Positions 7,365 through 15,789 of a stretch of DNA of 64,000 bases are shown here, piece after piece. The notes below the pieces were generated by a model that saw only the letters and a program-made list of their open reading frames with translations, searched no databases and was not told the DNA's origin. Source of the DNA: Aureococcus anophagefferens (lineage: Eukaryota > Sar > Pelagophyceae > Pelagomonadales > Pelagomonadaceae); NCBI RefSeq assembly GCF_000186865.1, contig NW_008705566.1:2473699-2537698 (forward strand), written 5' to 3'. How positions within the stretch are numbered: the stretch's first letter is position 1; every line of letters begins with the position of its first letter. The position numbers were made by a program, and so were the translations under genes.

Positions 7365-9806
7365 TTACACGGAGATCGTGTCCGGCACCTCGGGCCGCTG
7401 GCTCTCGGAGGGCCGCTCGTCGTCGCCCTTCTTCAGGGGCGAGAAGCGGCCGAGCGCGGGCAGCCGCGGCGTCGCCTGCCCCTGGGATATGGACAGGGGC
7501 CCGACGGAGCCGCCGCTCGACGGCGTCGCGGGCGGCGCGTAGCCGCCGTAGTCCTCGGACGCGCTGAGGCGCGGCACGGAGAACATCGTCGACCGCGTCG
7601 CGTCGTCCATCTTGGGCAGCGCGAGCGACGAGTCGAGCGTCGCCGGGAGGTCGCGCGTGCGCCCGAAGAGGCACACGATCGCCACGCAGATGAGCGAGAT
7701 CGCGTTGAGGTCCTGCGAAAAGTCCGCGGCCCGGTCCTGGTGGCGCAGGCTCCCGAGCGAGAGGCCGACGTTGCCGAACGCGGACGTGATCTCGAAGAGC
7801 GCGAAGAAGAGCGCCGCGGACGTCGTCTGCTGGTGGCCGTCGTCGTCGCCGCCGGAGACCGTCGCGTCGATGGTCGCCTGCTTGGCGGCGCCCGGCCGGT
7901 AGCCCTCGGCGGCGGCGACGGCGACCCACGCGCTGAAGATGATGAGCGCGTCCTTCGCGGCGCCCGACACGCGCGTCGCGTCCCTCAGCAACCGGCGGAC
8001 GTGGTAGCGCAGGGCGCTGTACCGCAACGCGACGCGCTCGCGGAGGGGCGCCTTGTCGTCGGGGTACTTGAGCATGAGGAGCAGCCGCGTGTCGACCATC
8101 GCGTCCTCGTCCGCCTCCTCGCGGAGCCCGTCGACCGTCGGCGCGCGGCGCCGCGCGCGCGCGAAGAAGAAGTCGCTGTCCGCGCGGGGGAGGCTCGGGC
8201 GGAGCTGGGGCGACGCCGCGGGCTCGGGCTCGCGGCTCAGGAGCGCGCGCGACAGGAGCCGGCCGCGGAAGTGGTTCCGCCGCGAGTGGCGCGCCTCGCC
8301 GCGGCGCCGCGACGACCGGCTCCGCCGGCTCCGCGCGCCGCCGTGGCCGAAGCGCTCGAGCAGATCGTCGGGCGCGTCGCCGGCGGGCGGGCCCCGGGCC
8401 GACGGCCGCGGCGTGCCCTCGCGCGACGCCTCGCGCGACCGCCGCGCGCGCTCGTCGACGGTCGCGCGGCGCGCGTTGCCCCGGAGCAGCGCCGACGTCG
8501 TCCGGAGCACGACGACGTAGGGCACGGGCGCGAGCCACATGTTGAGCAGCTGGACGAGGAGCGTGCCCCCTCTGAGCTTGTCGAGCTCGAGCGCCGTCGA
8601 CCCCGCGTGGCGCGTGTTGATGGCCTCGAAGGCGGCGAGGCCGAGCTTGCGGCCGTACCACATGCCCCGGTAGCCCTCGTCGCCCCAGCTCAGCGTGAGC
8701 GTCGCCGCGATCTGGAGCGCGAAGAGGCCGAACTGCATCGACAGGAGGAGCCACGTCTGCTGCGACACGAAGAGGCACGAGTAGCACTCGCGGCCGTGGA
8801 GCAGGAGGTAGCGGTAGAAGATCTTGCGGTTGCTGCCCCGCGGCGCGGCCGCCGACAGGCAGACGACGATCCAGCGCACCATCGCCGGGTACAAGACGTT
8901 CCCGAGTAAGGCGCAGAACGCGACGAGGAACAGGAGCATGCCGTGGGACTCGAAGCCCTGGAAGCTCTTCGCCTGGAGCGTGAGCCCGCAGTTCGTGAAG
9001 GACGACACGACGGTGAACGCGGACCACTGCCAGACCGCGACGCCCGCCTCGCCGGGCCCGAGCTTCTCCGCGGAGTGCGTGACGTCGACGTACCAGTTCA
9101 GCGCGCCGAAGAACACGAGGTAGACGACGACCTGGTAGACGACGACGACGCGCACGAGGAGCACGAGGGCCTTGTACTCCACGAGCCACTGCGGCACGAC
9201 GCGGTAGTGGTCCAGGTCGAAGGTCACGTCCGCGACGCGCGACGTCGAGCACCAGCGGAACTTGCGCCGCTTCGGGAGCATGGACGCGAGCATGCGCGGG
9301 TCGTCGCAGCGCGGCAAAGCCCGCTCCAGCGCGCGGAGCCGCAGGACGACGGGCACGAGGCTCAGGACGACCGCGGACCCGAGCTGCATGAGCAGCCCCA
9401 GGATGAGCTGGGACGCGGGCCTCAGGTGGTCCAGGGCGATGCTACTTAAACCCGTCGACGTCAGGCAGTTCAGCGCGAGGAACACGCAGTCGAACCAGCC
9501 GTGGCGGCCCCGCTCGACGGCGTACAGGCACGTGCCGCCGGCGACGGAGAACCCGACGAGGAACGCGACGACCCAGCGCACGAAGCGGAACTGGCGCGTG
9601 CCCTTGAGCCCCGCCTCGGCGTTCGTCACGATGAGCGGGTCGTCCGGCGCGCCGTCGGCGGACCCGCCGTCGACGACGGCGCCGCAGGCGCGCCGCAGGG
9701 CGTCGTCGACGGGCGTGTTCATCGGCGGGAGGAAGGCGGCCTCCGCCGGCGCGGCGTCCGCCGCCTCCTCCTCGAAGCCCTCCTCCAGCTTCGTTTCGTC
9801 GTCCAT
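7365..9806 (-). CDS. Trk/HKT-family K+/Na+ transporter
   Basis: This 813-aa polytopic membrane protein has the four membrane-P-loop-membrane repeats of the Trk/Ktr/HKT superfamily. The four pore loops are visible: FLALNCLTSTGLSS (about 109-122), FTVVSSFTNCGLTL (264-277), FEAINTRHAGSTAL (393-406) and FEITSAFGNVGLSL near the C-terminus. All four carry glycine at the selectivity position, the pattern of K+-permeable (K+ or Na+/K+) members rather than the Ser-Gly-Gly-Gly Na+-selective HKT1 class. An arginine/serine-rich cytosolic insert of about 130 residues lies between repeats 3 and 4, as in fungal TRK proteins. The N-terminus is acidic and the C-terminal 100 residues are disordered. The probable role is K+ uptake at the plasma membrane or an internal membrane. 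Confidence 0.85.
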   Translation of the reverse strand: MDDETKLEEGFEEEAADAAPAEAAFLPPMNTPVDDALRRACGAVVDGGSADGAPDDPLIVTNAEAGLKGTRQFRFVRWVVAFLVGFSVAGGTCLYAVERGRHGWFDCVFLALNCLTSTGLSSIALDHLRPASQLILGLLMQLGSAVVLSLVPVVLRLRALERALPRCDDPRMLASMLPKRRKFRWCSTSRVADVTFDLDHYRVVPQWLVEYKALVLLVRVVVVYQVVVYLVFFGALNWYVDVTHSAEKLGPGEAGVAVWQWSAFTVVSSFTNCGLTLQAKSFQGFESHGMLLFLVAFCALLGNVLYPAMVRWIVVCLSAAAPRGSNRKIFYRYLLLHGRECYSCLFVSQQTWLLLSMQFGLFALQIAATLTLSWGDEGYRGMWYGRKLGLAAFEAINTRHAGSTALELDKLRGGTLLVQLLNMWLAPVPYVVVLRTTSALLRGNARRATVDERARRSREASREGTPRPSARGPPAGDAPDDLLERFGHGGARSRRSRSSRRRGEARHSRRNHFRGRLLSRALLSREPEPAASPQLRPSLPRADSDFFFARARRRAPTVDGLREEADEDAMVDTRLLLMLKYPDDKAPLRERVALRYSALRYHVRRLLRDATRVSGAAKDALIIFSAWVAVAAAEGYRPGAAKQATIDATVSGGDDDGHQQTTSAALFFALFEITSAFGNVGLSLGSLRHQDRAADFSQDLNAISLICVAIVCLFGRTRDLPATLDSSLALPKMDDATRSTMFSVPRLSASEDYGGYAPPATPSSGGSVGPLSISQGQATPRLPALGRFSPLKKGDDERPSESQRPEVPDTISV

Positions 9807-10022
9807 CGTCTAGAAGACCACCCTGGTCGAGTCCATAGCCAGTTCCCGAGGGCAGCTTGCTGATTCGCCGGCTGAAGAACAGGGGAAAGGTGCTTGAAAT
9901 CCATCTGAAAATGCTCTATCAACCTCTAATGGGTTGAAAATGAATGAAACGCGTTGCCCTGACATTGAGATTTCAGCTAAGCCCCTTGATCAATTATCGG
10001 CACACGCAGACACCACGGCGAC

Positions 10023-11213
10023 ATGTCCGCGGAGGCCCAGGACGTCCCCTTCCGCCAGTACGAGCGCCTCTGCGAGAACTTTCGGCTCCTGCGGCGCAAG
10101 TACGACTCCCTCAAGGAGGTGCACCAGGAACTCCTCTGGGGCGAAGCCGTGCTCGCGCACGACGCGGGGCTCGCCGCGGGGCTGCCCGCGGTCGACGAGT
10201 CGCTCGTCGAGGAGGCCCACCGCGTCGGCGACGTCACGACGGGCGCGACGCTCGGCTCGGGCGCGTGCGGCAGCGTGCTCGAGGGCGCCTGGCCCGACGG
10301 GCGCCCGTGCGCCGTCAAGCGCATCTCGAAGCGGGACGCGAAGACGCTCCAGGTGGTGCGCAACGTCGCGTCGGAGCTCGAGGCGCTGCGGCTCCTGAGC
10401 GGCGCGGCGCACGCGCTCGAGCTCCAGGCGGCGCTCGCGTCGCGCGACTACCTCTACTTCGTCGTGGAGCGCTTCGGCGAGGAGCTCTACGCGCTGCTGA
10501 AGCGCGACGAGACCGCGCTCACGTCGGCGCAGCAGGCGGGCGTCGTCCACGGCGTCGCCGCGGGGCTCGCGCACATGCACTCGCTGGACCTCGTGCACCG
10601 CGACGTCAAGCCGGAGAACGTGCTCCTCGCCGACGCGGGCCGGGGCGGCGGCTTCTGGGACGTCCGCGTGAAGCTCTGCGACCTGGGCCTGTCGACGCGC
10701 GTGCCCGCGGCGCCGTCGCCGGCGTGCGTGACGGCGACGCGCGGCGCGAACGGCCGCGAGGGCCCGCGCGCGTGCGCGACGCGCCTCGTGCTCTTCCAGT
10801 GCTGCGGGTCCATGGGCTTCTTCGCGCCGGACATGCTCGACCCGGCGGGCTACGACGGCCGCGCCGCGGACGCGTGGAGCCTCGGCTGCCTCGCGCTCGA
10901 GCTCGCCGCGGGCACGCGGCTCTTCGCGCGCGTCTGGTTCCGCGAGTACAAGGCGTTCTTCGCCCAGCGCGGCGACCGCGACGGGGAGCACGGCCGCTTC
11001 GTGGCCAACCTGGCGCCCCTCGCGCGCGCGCTCCGGGGCCGCGGCGAGCTCGCGGCGCCGCCGGACGTCGCCTGCGACCTCGAGGAGTGCCGGCCCCGGT
11101 GCCGCCAGTCGCCGGCCTTCGCCGGCGCGAACGCGTGCCTGGACACGGACGCGGCGACCCGCCGGTCGGCGGCGGACGCGCGCGACGCGCTCGCGGCGAC
11201 GTACGCGCCCTGA
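10023..11213 (+). CDS. Serine/threonine protein kinase
   Basis: This is a 396-aa protein with one eukaryotic protein kinase domain after a charged N-terminal helix (about 1-60). Visible motifs are the glycine loop LGSGACGSV (about 78-86), beta-3 lysine K99 in CAVKRISK, catalytic loop HRDVKPEN from H192, and DLG (D220) in place of DFG. The activation-segment end reads GFFAPDM instead of a standard APE. All catalytic residues are present, so it should be active. The divergent activation segment, with an insert (PSPACVTATRGANGREGPRA), prevents assignment to a named family. No membrane or targeting segment is present. The upstream spacer (9807-10022) is shared with the divergent transporter gene and is relatively AT-rich. 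Confidence 0.8.
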   Translation: MSAEAQDVPFRQYERLCENFRLLRRKYDSLKEVHQELLWGEAVLAHDAGLAAGLPAVDESLVEEAHRVGDVTTGATLGSGACGSVLEGAWPDGRPCAVKRISKRDAKTLQVVRNVASELEALRLLSGAAHALELQAALASRDYLYFVVERFGEELYALLKRDETALTSAQQAGVVHGVAAGLAHMHSLDLVHRDVKPENVLLADAGRGGGFWDVRVKLCDLGLSTRVPAAPSPACVTATRGANGREGPRACATRLVLFQCCGSMGFFAPDMLDPAGYDGRAADAWSLGCLALELAAGTRLFARVWFREYKAFFAQRGDRDGEHGRFVANLAPLARALRGRGELAAPPDVACDLEECRPRCRQSPAFAGANACLDTDAATRRSAADARDALAATYAP

Positions 11214-11646
11214 CGTTGGCATCGAATTTGCACCGCCCGGGCGATCTCACTTCGACTACCGCTTTCATTTTCGTTGCCCTCCTTTTCTTGCCCTCTTTTT
11301 GTTCCCCACGCACAGCTGCCTCATCGTCCCAACGCCAAAAGTCGCCGCCGCCGTCGAATCCCGCCACGTCTCGTCTCGCTTCCCCTCACCCCCCTGCCGC
11401 CTTCTTCCATCGAAAGACCCGTCCGTACCGCCACACGCCAACTATCGCCCCATGCTAAGCCAAGCTACATCGTCCGTGTCTGACGGTATTGCACAGGTCG
11501 TAACCAATGAGCCAGTTCACCAGGGTTCTGGGGATTGGTGAACATCGAGGGTGGTGTTGGACCGATCGAAAGCCGCGTCGTCTGACCTCTGCGTTTCCGA
11601 CGTGCGCCGCGACCGCACAAGAGCCGCGCCGCGCGCCGCAGGAACC
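11214..11646. other. Intergenic region of 433 bp with pyrimidine-rich tract
   Basis: From about 11260 to 11420 the plus strand is strongly pyrimidine-rich (runs of C and T with few purines). This is probably the 3' UTR of the kinase gene and/or the upstream region of the hydrolase gene. Several short open frames cross it, but their composition is that of low-complexity sequence. No RNA gene was recognised. Confidence 0.4.
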
Positions 11647-12636
11647 ATGGGCCACCCGCGGACGTGGGTGAACGTGAAGCCCGACGAGTCGCGGGTCCCG
11701 AAGAAGCTGCCGCTGGAGATCGTCGAGACGGGCAACGCGGCGGCGAACCGGGCGACGTGCGAGGCGCCGAGCGGCGCGGCGCTGGACGCGCTCAAGGCCC
11801 GCGTCGAGGCCCGCGAGGAGGAGCTCTGGCTCGTGTCGAGCGATAGCAAGTTCTACGCGCGCTGGTGCCTCCTCGGCCACACGCCGATGCGGCAGGCGCC
11901 GCAGGGCTGCGTGCTCATCCCCGGGTCGCCGACCTACGAGGACGAGGACGGCCAGCTCGCGGCCCAGTCCATGGACAGCGCCCTCATGCTCACGCTCGCC
12001 GACCACCTCCAGGCCAACGGCATCCCGACGATCCGCTTCGACTACCGCGGCGTCGGCAAGTCCAAGGGCAAGTACAACACGGTGACGTGCGTCCGCGACA
12101 TCGTCGCCGCCGTCGCCGCCCTCTGCGGCGGCAACGGCAAGACGGGCCCCTGCGCGCGCTGCGTCATGGTCGCGCACTCCATGGGCGCCGCGAACTCCAT
12201 CGGCAACATCTACACGCGCGGCTGCAACAAGTTCGTGTCCATCTCCCACGGCCTCGGCTTCGGCATCACGCTGCCCAACGGCACGGCGCGCGACGGCGGC
12301 CAGACCTGCAAGCCCGAGAACAACGTGCTGCGCAAGCTCTACAACCGCACGTGCATCTTCTTCACGACGATGCGCATCTCGATCCCCAAGCTCTGGCTCC
12401 TCGGCGGCGACGACCACCTGACGCCCCTCCGGGAGCTCCAGGTCTGGATCGAGCGCTACTCGCCGGGCCGCGGCGACCTCTCGACGATCCACACGGTCCG
12501 CGGCGTCCGCCACGACTGGCGCGGCCACGAGCTCGAGTGCGCGAAGCAGGTCCTCAAGTGGATCACGGGGCCCGCGAAGGAGATCGTCTTCCGCATGGAC
12601 TTCGCCACGGGGCCCGTGGACCACGTCTTCGAGTAG
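11647..12636 (+). CDS. Alpha/beta hydrolase family protein
   Basis: From ATG 11647 (ACCATGG context, better than the upstream in-frame start at 11551) the protein has 329 residues. Alpha/beta-hydrolase landmarks are the strand-loop RFDYRGVGKS (oxyanion region) and the nucleophile elbow VAHSMGAANS with Ser as nucleophile (A-H-S-M-G form of G-x-S-x-G). LLGGDDHLTP probably carries the acid Asp, and VRGVRHDWRGHE the catalytic His. This is close to serine aminopeptidase S33/monoglyceride-lipase-like and BAAT-like hydrolases; the substrate is unknown. No signal peptide is apparent. It converges with the GH105-like gene, the two stops being about 10 bp apart. Confidence 0.75.
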   Translation: MGHPRTWVNVKPDESRVPKKLPLEIVETGNAAANRATCEAPSGAALDALKARVEAREEELWLVSSDSKFYARWCLLGHTPMRQAPQGCVLIPGSPTYEDEDGQLAAQSMDSALMLTLADHLQANGIPTIRFDYRGVGKSKGKYNTVTCVRDIVAAVAALCGGNGKTGPCARCVMVAHSMGAANSIGNIYTRGCNKFVSISHGLGFGITLPNGTARDGGQTCKPENNVLRKLYNRTCIFFTTMRISIPKLWLLGGDDHLTPLRELQVWIERYSPGRGDLSTIHTVRGVRHDWRGHELECAKQVLKWITGPAKEIVFRMDFATGPVDHVFE

Positions 12637-12645
12637 GCTCATAAG

Positions 12646-13860
12646 CTATAGATCGACCGCGCGCATCGCGAGCGCGGCGCGGAGCACGGCCCCGAGGCCC
12701 GGGCCCGACCGTTCGAAGCTCGTCGCCGCCGCGGCGTAGGCGCCGGGGTCGTCGTGGACGCCGAAGCCCTTGCAGATGCCCGTCACGACGCCGGACGCGT
12801 CGATCGCGCGCTGGAGGCCGGCCCAGGCCGCACGGAGGGCCGGCGCGAAGGTCGCCGCGTCCGCCCAGCCGCGGTCGATCGCCGTCGCGAGCGCGTACAC
12901 GGCCATGGCGCTGCCGCTCGTCTCCAAGAACGTCGTCGCGTTGTCGACGATCTGGTGCCAGCGGCCGTCCGACGATTGCGTCGCGACCATCGCCGCGAGG
13001 TGGTCGAGGAGCGACGCGAGGACCCGAGGCGACGGGCCCGCGAGGAGCACCTCGACCTTCGCCATCAGCAGCCAGCCGTTCGCCCGGCTCCAGGCGCAGC
13101 AACTCCTCGCGCCGTCGCGGGCGTCGGCGCCGTGCTTCCGCGGCGCCGCCGGAGCGGCCGCCGAGAGGTGGCCGTCGATGCGGAGCACCTGGTCCGCCGC
13201 GAAGGCGAGGAGCGTCGCTCGCACATCGTCGGGCACGTCGAGCGGCGTCCGCGCGAGCCGCGCGGCGAGCGTCGCGCCCATGAAGGCGTCGTCCGCCCAG
13301 ATCCACCGCCCGCAATTATCGCTGCAGTTGACGCCTTTCGTGTAGCGGTTCCGGCTCGCGGCGCCGTCCTCCCACAGCGTCGGCCAGGGCAGGACGTAGC
13401 GCGTCGCGGCGGCCACGGCGATCGCGAGGTCCTGGGCCGACCCGCCGCGCTCCGCGCGGTCCAGGTAGGCCGACGCGAAGAGCGGCACGACGTCGCCGAT
13501 CGCCGAGCCCCAGGGGATCGTCTCGTTTTTGAGGAGCGGCGCGGCGAAGCCCTCGGCGGCGCGCGCGCCGCCGGGCAGAAACCCGTCCAGCAGCTCGTCC
13601 GTCCAGGCGGCGAGCGCGCCTTGCGCGAGCACCCGGGAGGCCTCCCGCATGCCCACGGCGATGATGCCGGTCCCGTAGCTCCAGGCCGCTTCCCCGAAGA
13701 CTGTGGACGCATTCGGCGCGACGCTGCGCATGATCTTGCCCGCGACGGCGTCGAGGACCTCCAGCGGGTCCCGCGCGGCGACGATCTTGCCCGCGACGGC
13801 GTCGAGGACCTCCAGCGGGTCCCGCGCGGCGGCCGCGGCCAAGAACAAGAACCATCGCAT
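12646..13860 (-). CDS. GH105/GH88-like unsaturated glucuronyl hydrolase, secreted
   Basis: The 404-aa protein starts at ATG 13860 (the triplet at 13869 is GTG). A short hydrophobic leader (MRWFLFLAAAAA) is a signal peptide. The (alpha/alpha)6-barrel motifs of GH105/YteR-type enzymes are visible: WADDAFMGATLAARLA, CAWSRANGWLLMA (family form W-x-R-G-N-G-W) and GRWHQIVDN followed by ETSGSAM. These enzymes cleave the unsaturated uronic sugar left on oligosaccharides after polysaccharide lyases act. DD in WADDAF fits the catalytic aspartate. A 51-bp tandem duplication sits directly after the signal peptide. Pectin, ulvan or other uronate-polymer breakdown products are possible substrates. Confidence 0.75.
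   Translation of the reverse strand: MRWFLFLAAAAARDPLEVLDAVAGKIVAARDPLEVLDAVAGKIMRSVAPNASTVFGEAAWSYGTGIIAVGMREASRVLAQGALAAWTDELLDGFLPGGARAAEGFAAPLLKNETIPWGSAIGDVVPLFASAYLDRAERGGSAQDLAIAVAAATRYVLPWPTLWEDGAASRNRYTKGVNCSDNCGRWIWADDAFMGATLAARLARTPLDVPDDVRATLLAFAADQVLRIDGHLSAAAPAAPRKHGADARDGARSCCAWSRANGWLLMAKVEVLLAGPSPRVLASLLDHLAAMVATQSSDGRWHQIVDNATTFLETSGSAMAVYALATAIDRGWADAATFAPALRAAWAGLQRAIDASGVVTGICKGFGVHDDPGAYAAAATSFERSGPGLGAVLRAALAMRAVDL
13732..13831. repeat. 51-bp tandem duplication inside the GH105-like gene
   Basis: Two nearly perfect copies of a 51-bp unit (first from 13732, second from 13783) encode a repeated ARDPLEVLDAVAGKI block just after the signal peptide. The length is a multiple of three, so the reading frame is kept. 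The near identity suggests a recent event. Confidence 0.9.
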
Positions 13861-13916
13861 TGCCAACACGGTAACTTAGCGCGCTTGAAGCCACCTTGAA
13901 TTTACGAATTTAAACG

Positions 13917-14882
13917 ATGATGCGGCTGCTCTGGCCGCTCGTCGCCGTAGCAGCCCGCGAGCGGCGCGAGCTGCCGCTCGCGCCGCTCCGGCCCTGGAAC
14001 CAGTCGAAGCTCCTGCAGCACCTGCACATCCAAAAAAGCGGCGGCACGAGCATCGACGCCTTCTTCGCCGAGCGCCGCGTCGTGGACCGCTACCGCGGCC
14101 ACAAGCACTTCGACGCGTCCTGCATCGATAAGGACGACGGCGTCATCTTCATGGCGCGGGACCCGACGGCGCGCGCCATCTCCCACTTCCACTTCGTCAA
14201 GATGCACGCGTGGACCGCGAGCTACCCGGCGATCCGCGGCGCGCCGTCGCTCACGGCGCTCGCCGCGGCGGGCCGCGGGAACCTGTTCTGGCGCGACGGC
14301 GAGGGCCTCGCCAGCTGGCTGAGTGGTACCTACGTCAAGCCGGGCTACCACTGCGACGGCGCCGCGGAGCGCTTCGTCGGCGCGGCCGTCGCGGAGCGCG
14401 CGCTCGCGCTCATGCGCCGCGCGACGTGGTTCGGCGTCCTCGAGCGGCCCCGGGACAACGACGTCCTCTTCCGCCGCGTCTTCGGCGTGCCCTTGGACAT
14501 GCCGCTGAAGAACGACAACCGGCGCTACGACGCGGGCGGCGAGGACACCGCGTTCCTCGGGGAGCTCCACGCGTGGGACCGGTGGCTCTACGCGTGCGCC
14601 AACGCCATCCTCGACGCGCGGCTCGCGGGGCGAAGCGCGTTCGCGGTGCCGGACGCCCCGTCGGCGGCGGCGCGGAACCGGTCCGAGGCCGCGCTGCGCG
14701 CGTCCGTCGGCGCGCGGCGAAGGCACGAGGCCGAGGACCGCGCGGCCCTCGCGGCGGCCGCCGGCCGCGGCGACGCCGCGCCGCCGTCGCCGCCGCGGCG
14801 GAAGAAGCGGCGGCGCGCGAATCGCCTCGGCGGCCTCCGCTGGGCGCTGGGGGCCGCGCCGCGCGTTCACGCTGTAACTTGA
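13917..14882 (+). CDS. Golgi-type carbohydrate sulfotransferase
   Basis: This 321-aa protein transfers sulfate from PAPS to a glycan. The 5'-phosphosulfate-binding motif is HIQKSGGTSIDAFF (about 37-50) and the 3'-phosphate-binding motif is ARDPTARAISHFHF (about 81-94), with R and S in the expected places. The layout matches heparan-sulfate 2-O/6-O and related sulfotransferases (Sulfotransfer_2). The short hydrophobic N-terminus (MMRLLWPLVAVAA) could be a signal peptide or anchor. The C-terminal 60 residues are low-complexity and basic. The gene diverges from the GH105-like gene across about 56 bp containing a CTTGAAG motif. A role in cell-coat polysaccharide sulfation is inferred. Confidence 0.75.
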   Translation: MMRLLWPLVAVAARERRELPLAPLRPWNQSKLLQHLHIQKSGGTSIDAFFAERRVVDRYRGHKHFDASCIDKDDGVIFMARDPTARAISHFHFVKMHAWTASYPAIRGAPSLTALAAAGRGNLFWRDGEGLASWLSGTYVKPGYHCDGAAERFVGAAVAERALALMRRATWFGVLERPRDNDVLFRRVFGVPLDMPLKNDNRRYDAGGEDTAFLGELHAWDRWLYACANAILDARLAGRSAFAVPDAPSAAARNRSEAALRASVGARRRHEAEDRAALAAAAGRGDAAPPSPPRRKKRRRANRLGGLRWALGAAPRVHAVT

Positions 14883-14979
14883 AGAGCATGTTGCACAGGG
14901 TTGCACCAAACTCTCCGGCTCCGCGCGCCGCGCGCTGCAAGAGCGCAGTTGTCCGCGCAGACGGCTTGCGCGACGTCAA

Positions 14980-15789
14980 ATGGCTCGACGACTGCTGCTG
15001 CTCGCAGCGCTGCACCTGACGACGACCGCGAGTCTGACCTTCGGCCGCGGCGCCGGCCCCAAGTGCGACCAGGTCTGGCTCGCGCTCGAGGCAAAGGGCG
15101 TCGCCTACGCGACGGAGCGACGAGACGACGACGCGCCGGTCGTGCGCTGGGACGACGGCTCGGAGACGGCGGGCCCGCTGCCCATCATGGAGCGCCTCGA
15201 CAAGGAGTGCGACGCCGGCGCGCGGCTCTTCGTCAGACCCCGCGCGGGCATCGACCGCGTCCGCGACACGAACCTGAGATTTCGACCCATCTTCCCGCGG
15301 AACACGCGCGACTCCGTTGGCGCGCCCTTCATGTACAAGGAGGACGGGTCGCCGACGTCGTTGGACTCCATCCGCGTCACGCTCGAGGAGACCGACGAGC
15401 TTTTAGAGGAGAACGCCGAGGGCGACTTCTTCGCCGGCGACGCGCTGACGGCCGTCGACTGCGCCTGGGCGCCCTACCTCGCGCGCATGGCCGTGCAGGT
15501 CCCGCTGCTCCACGGCCACTACGCGCGGTCCGCGGAGGAGTACCCCGCGCTGCATCGATGGTTCGAGGCCGTCGAGGCGGAGCTGCCGTGCTTCGGGCCC
15601 TGGCTCGACGATATGGCGGCCGCGTGGCGCGACGCGCTCGACGAGCCGCCGGGCGGCTTCCTCGCGACGACCGAGGACGTCGCGCGCGAGGCGGGCCGGG
15701 CCGTCGTCGAGATCGACCCCTGGCGCGAGGGGTCCCCGAAAAAGGCCTCCAAGGCCCAGATCGCGGACCTGACGCGAGGCTTATTCTAA
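14980..15789 (+). CDS. Glutathione S-transferase-like protein with targeting leader
   Basis: The 269-aa protein begins with a signal peptide (MARRLLLLAALHLTTTAS) followed by LTFGRG, a possible plastid-import junction. The N-terminal part (CDQVWLALEAKGVAY, then EVAPV-like VVRWDDGSETAGPLPIMERL) fits a thioredoxin-fold GST N-domain in which the usual catalytic Ser/Cys position is C (PKCDQVW). The C-terminal helical domain contains FFAGDALTAVDCAWAPYLAR, the T-x-x-D N-capping box typical of GSTs. Likely functions are glutathione conjugation, dehydroascorbate reduction or redox regulation; the class (omega/DHAR-like) is suggested by the cysteine. It is convergent and nearly abutting with the MDR oxidoreductase. 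Confidence 0.7.
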   Translation: MARRLLLLAALHLTTTASLTFGRGAGPKCDQVWLALEAKGVAYATERRDDDAPVVRWDDGSETAGPLPIMERLDKECDAGARLFVRPRAGIDRVRDTNLRFRPIFPRNTRDSVGAPFMYKEDGSPTSLDSIRVTLEETDELLEENAEGDFFAGDALTAVDCAWAPYLARMAVQVPLLHGHYARSAEEYPALHRWFEAVEAELPCFGPWLDDMAAAWRDALDEPPGGFLATTEDVAREAGRAVVEIDPWREGSPKKASKAQIADLTRGLF

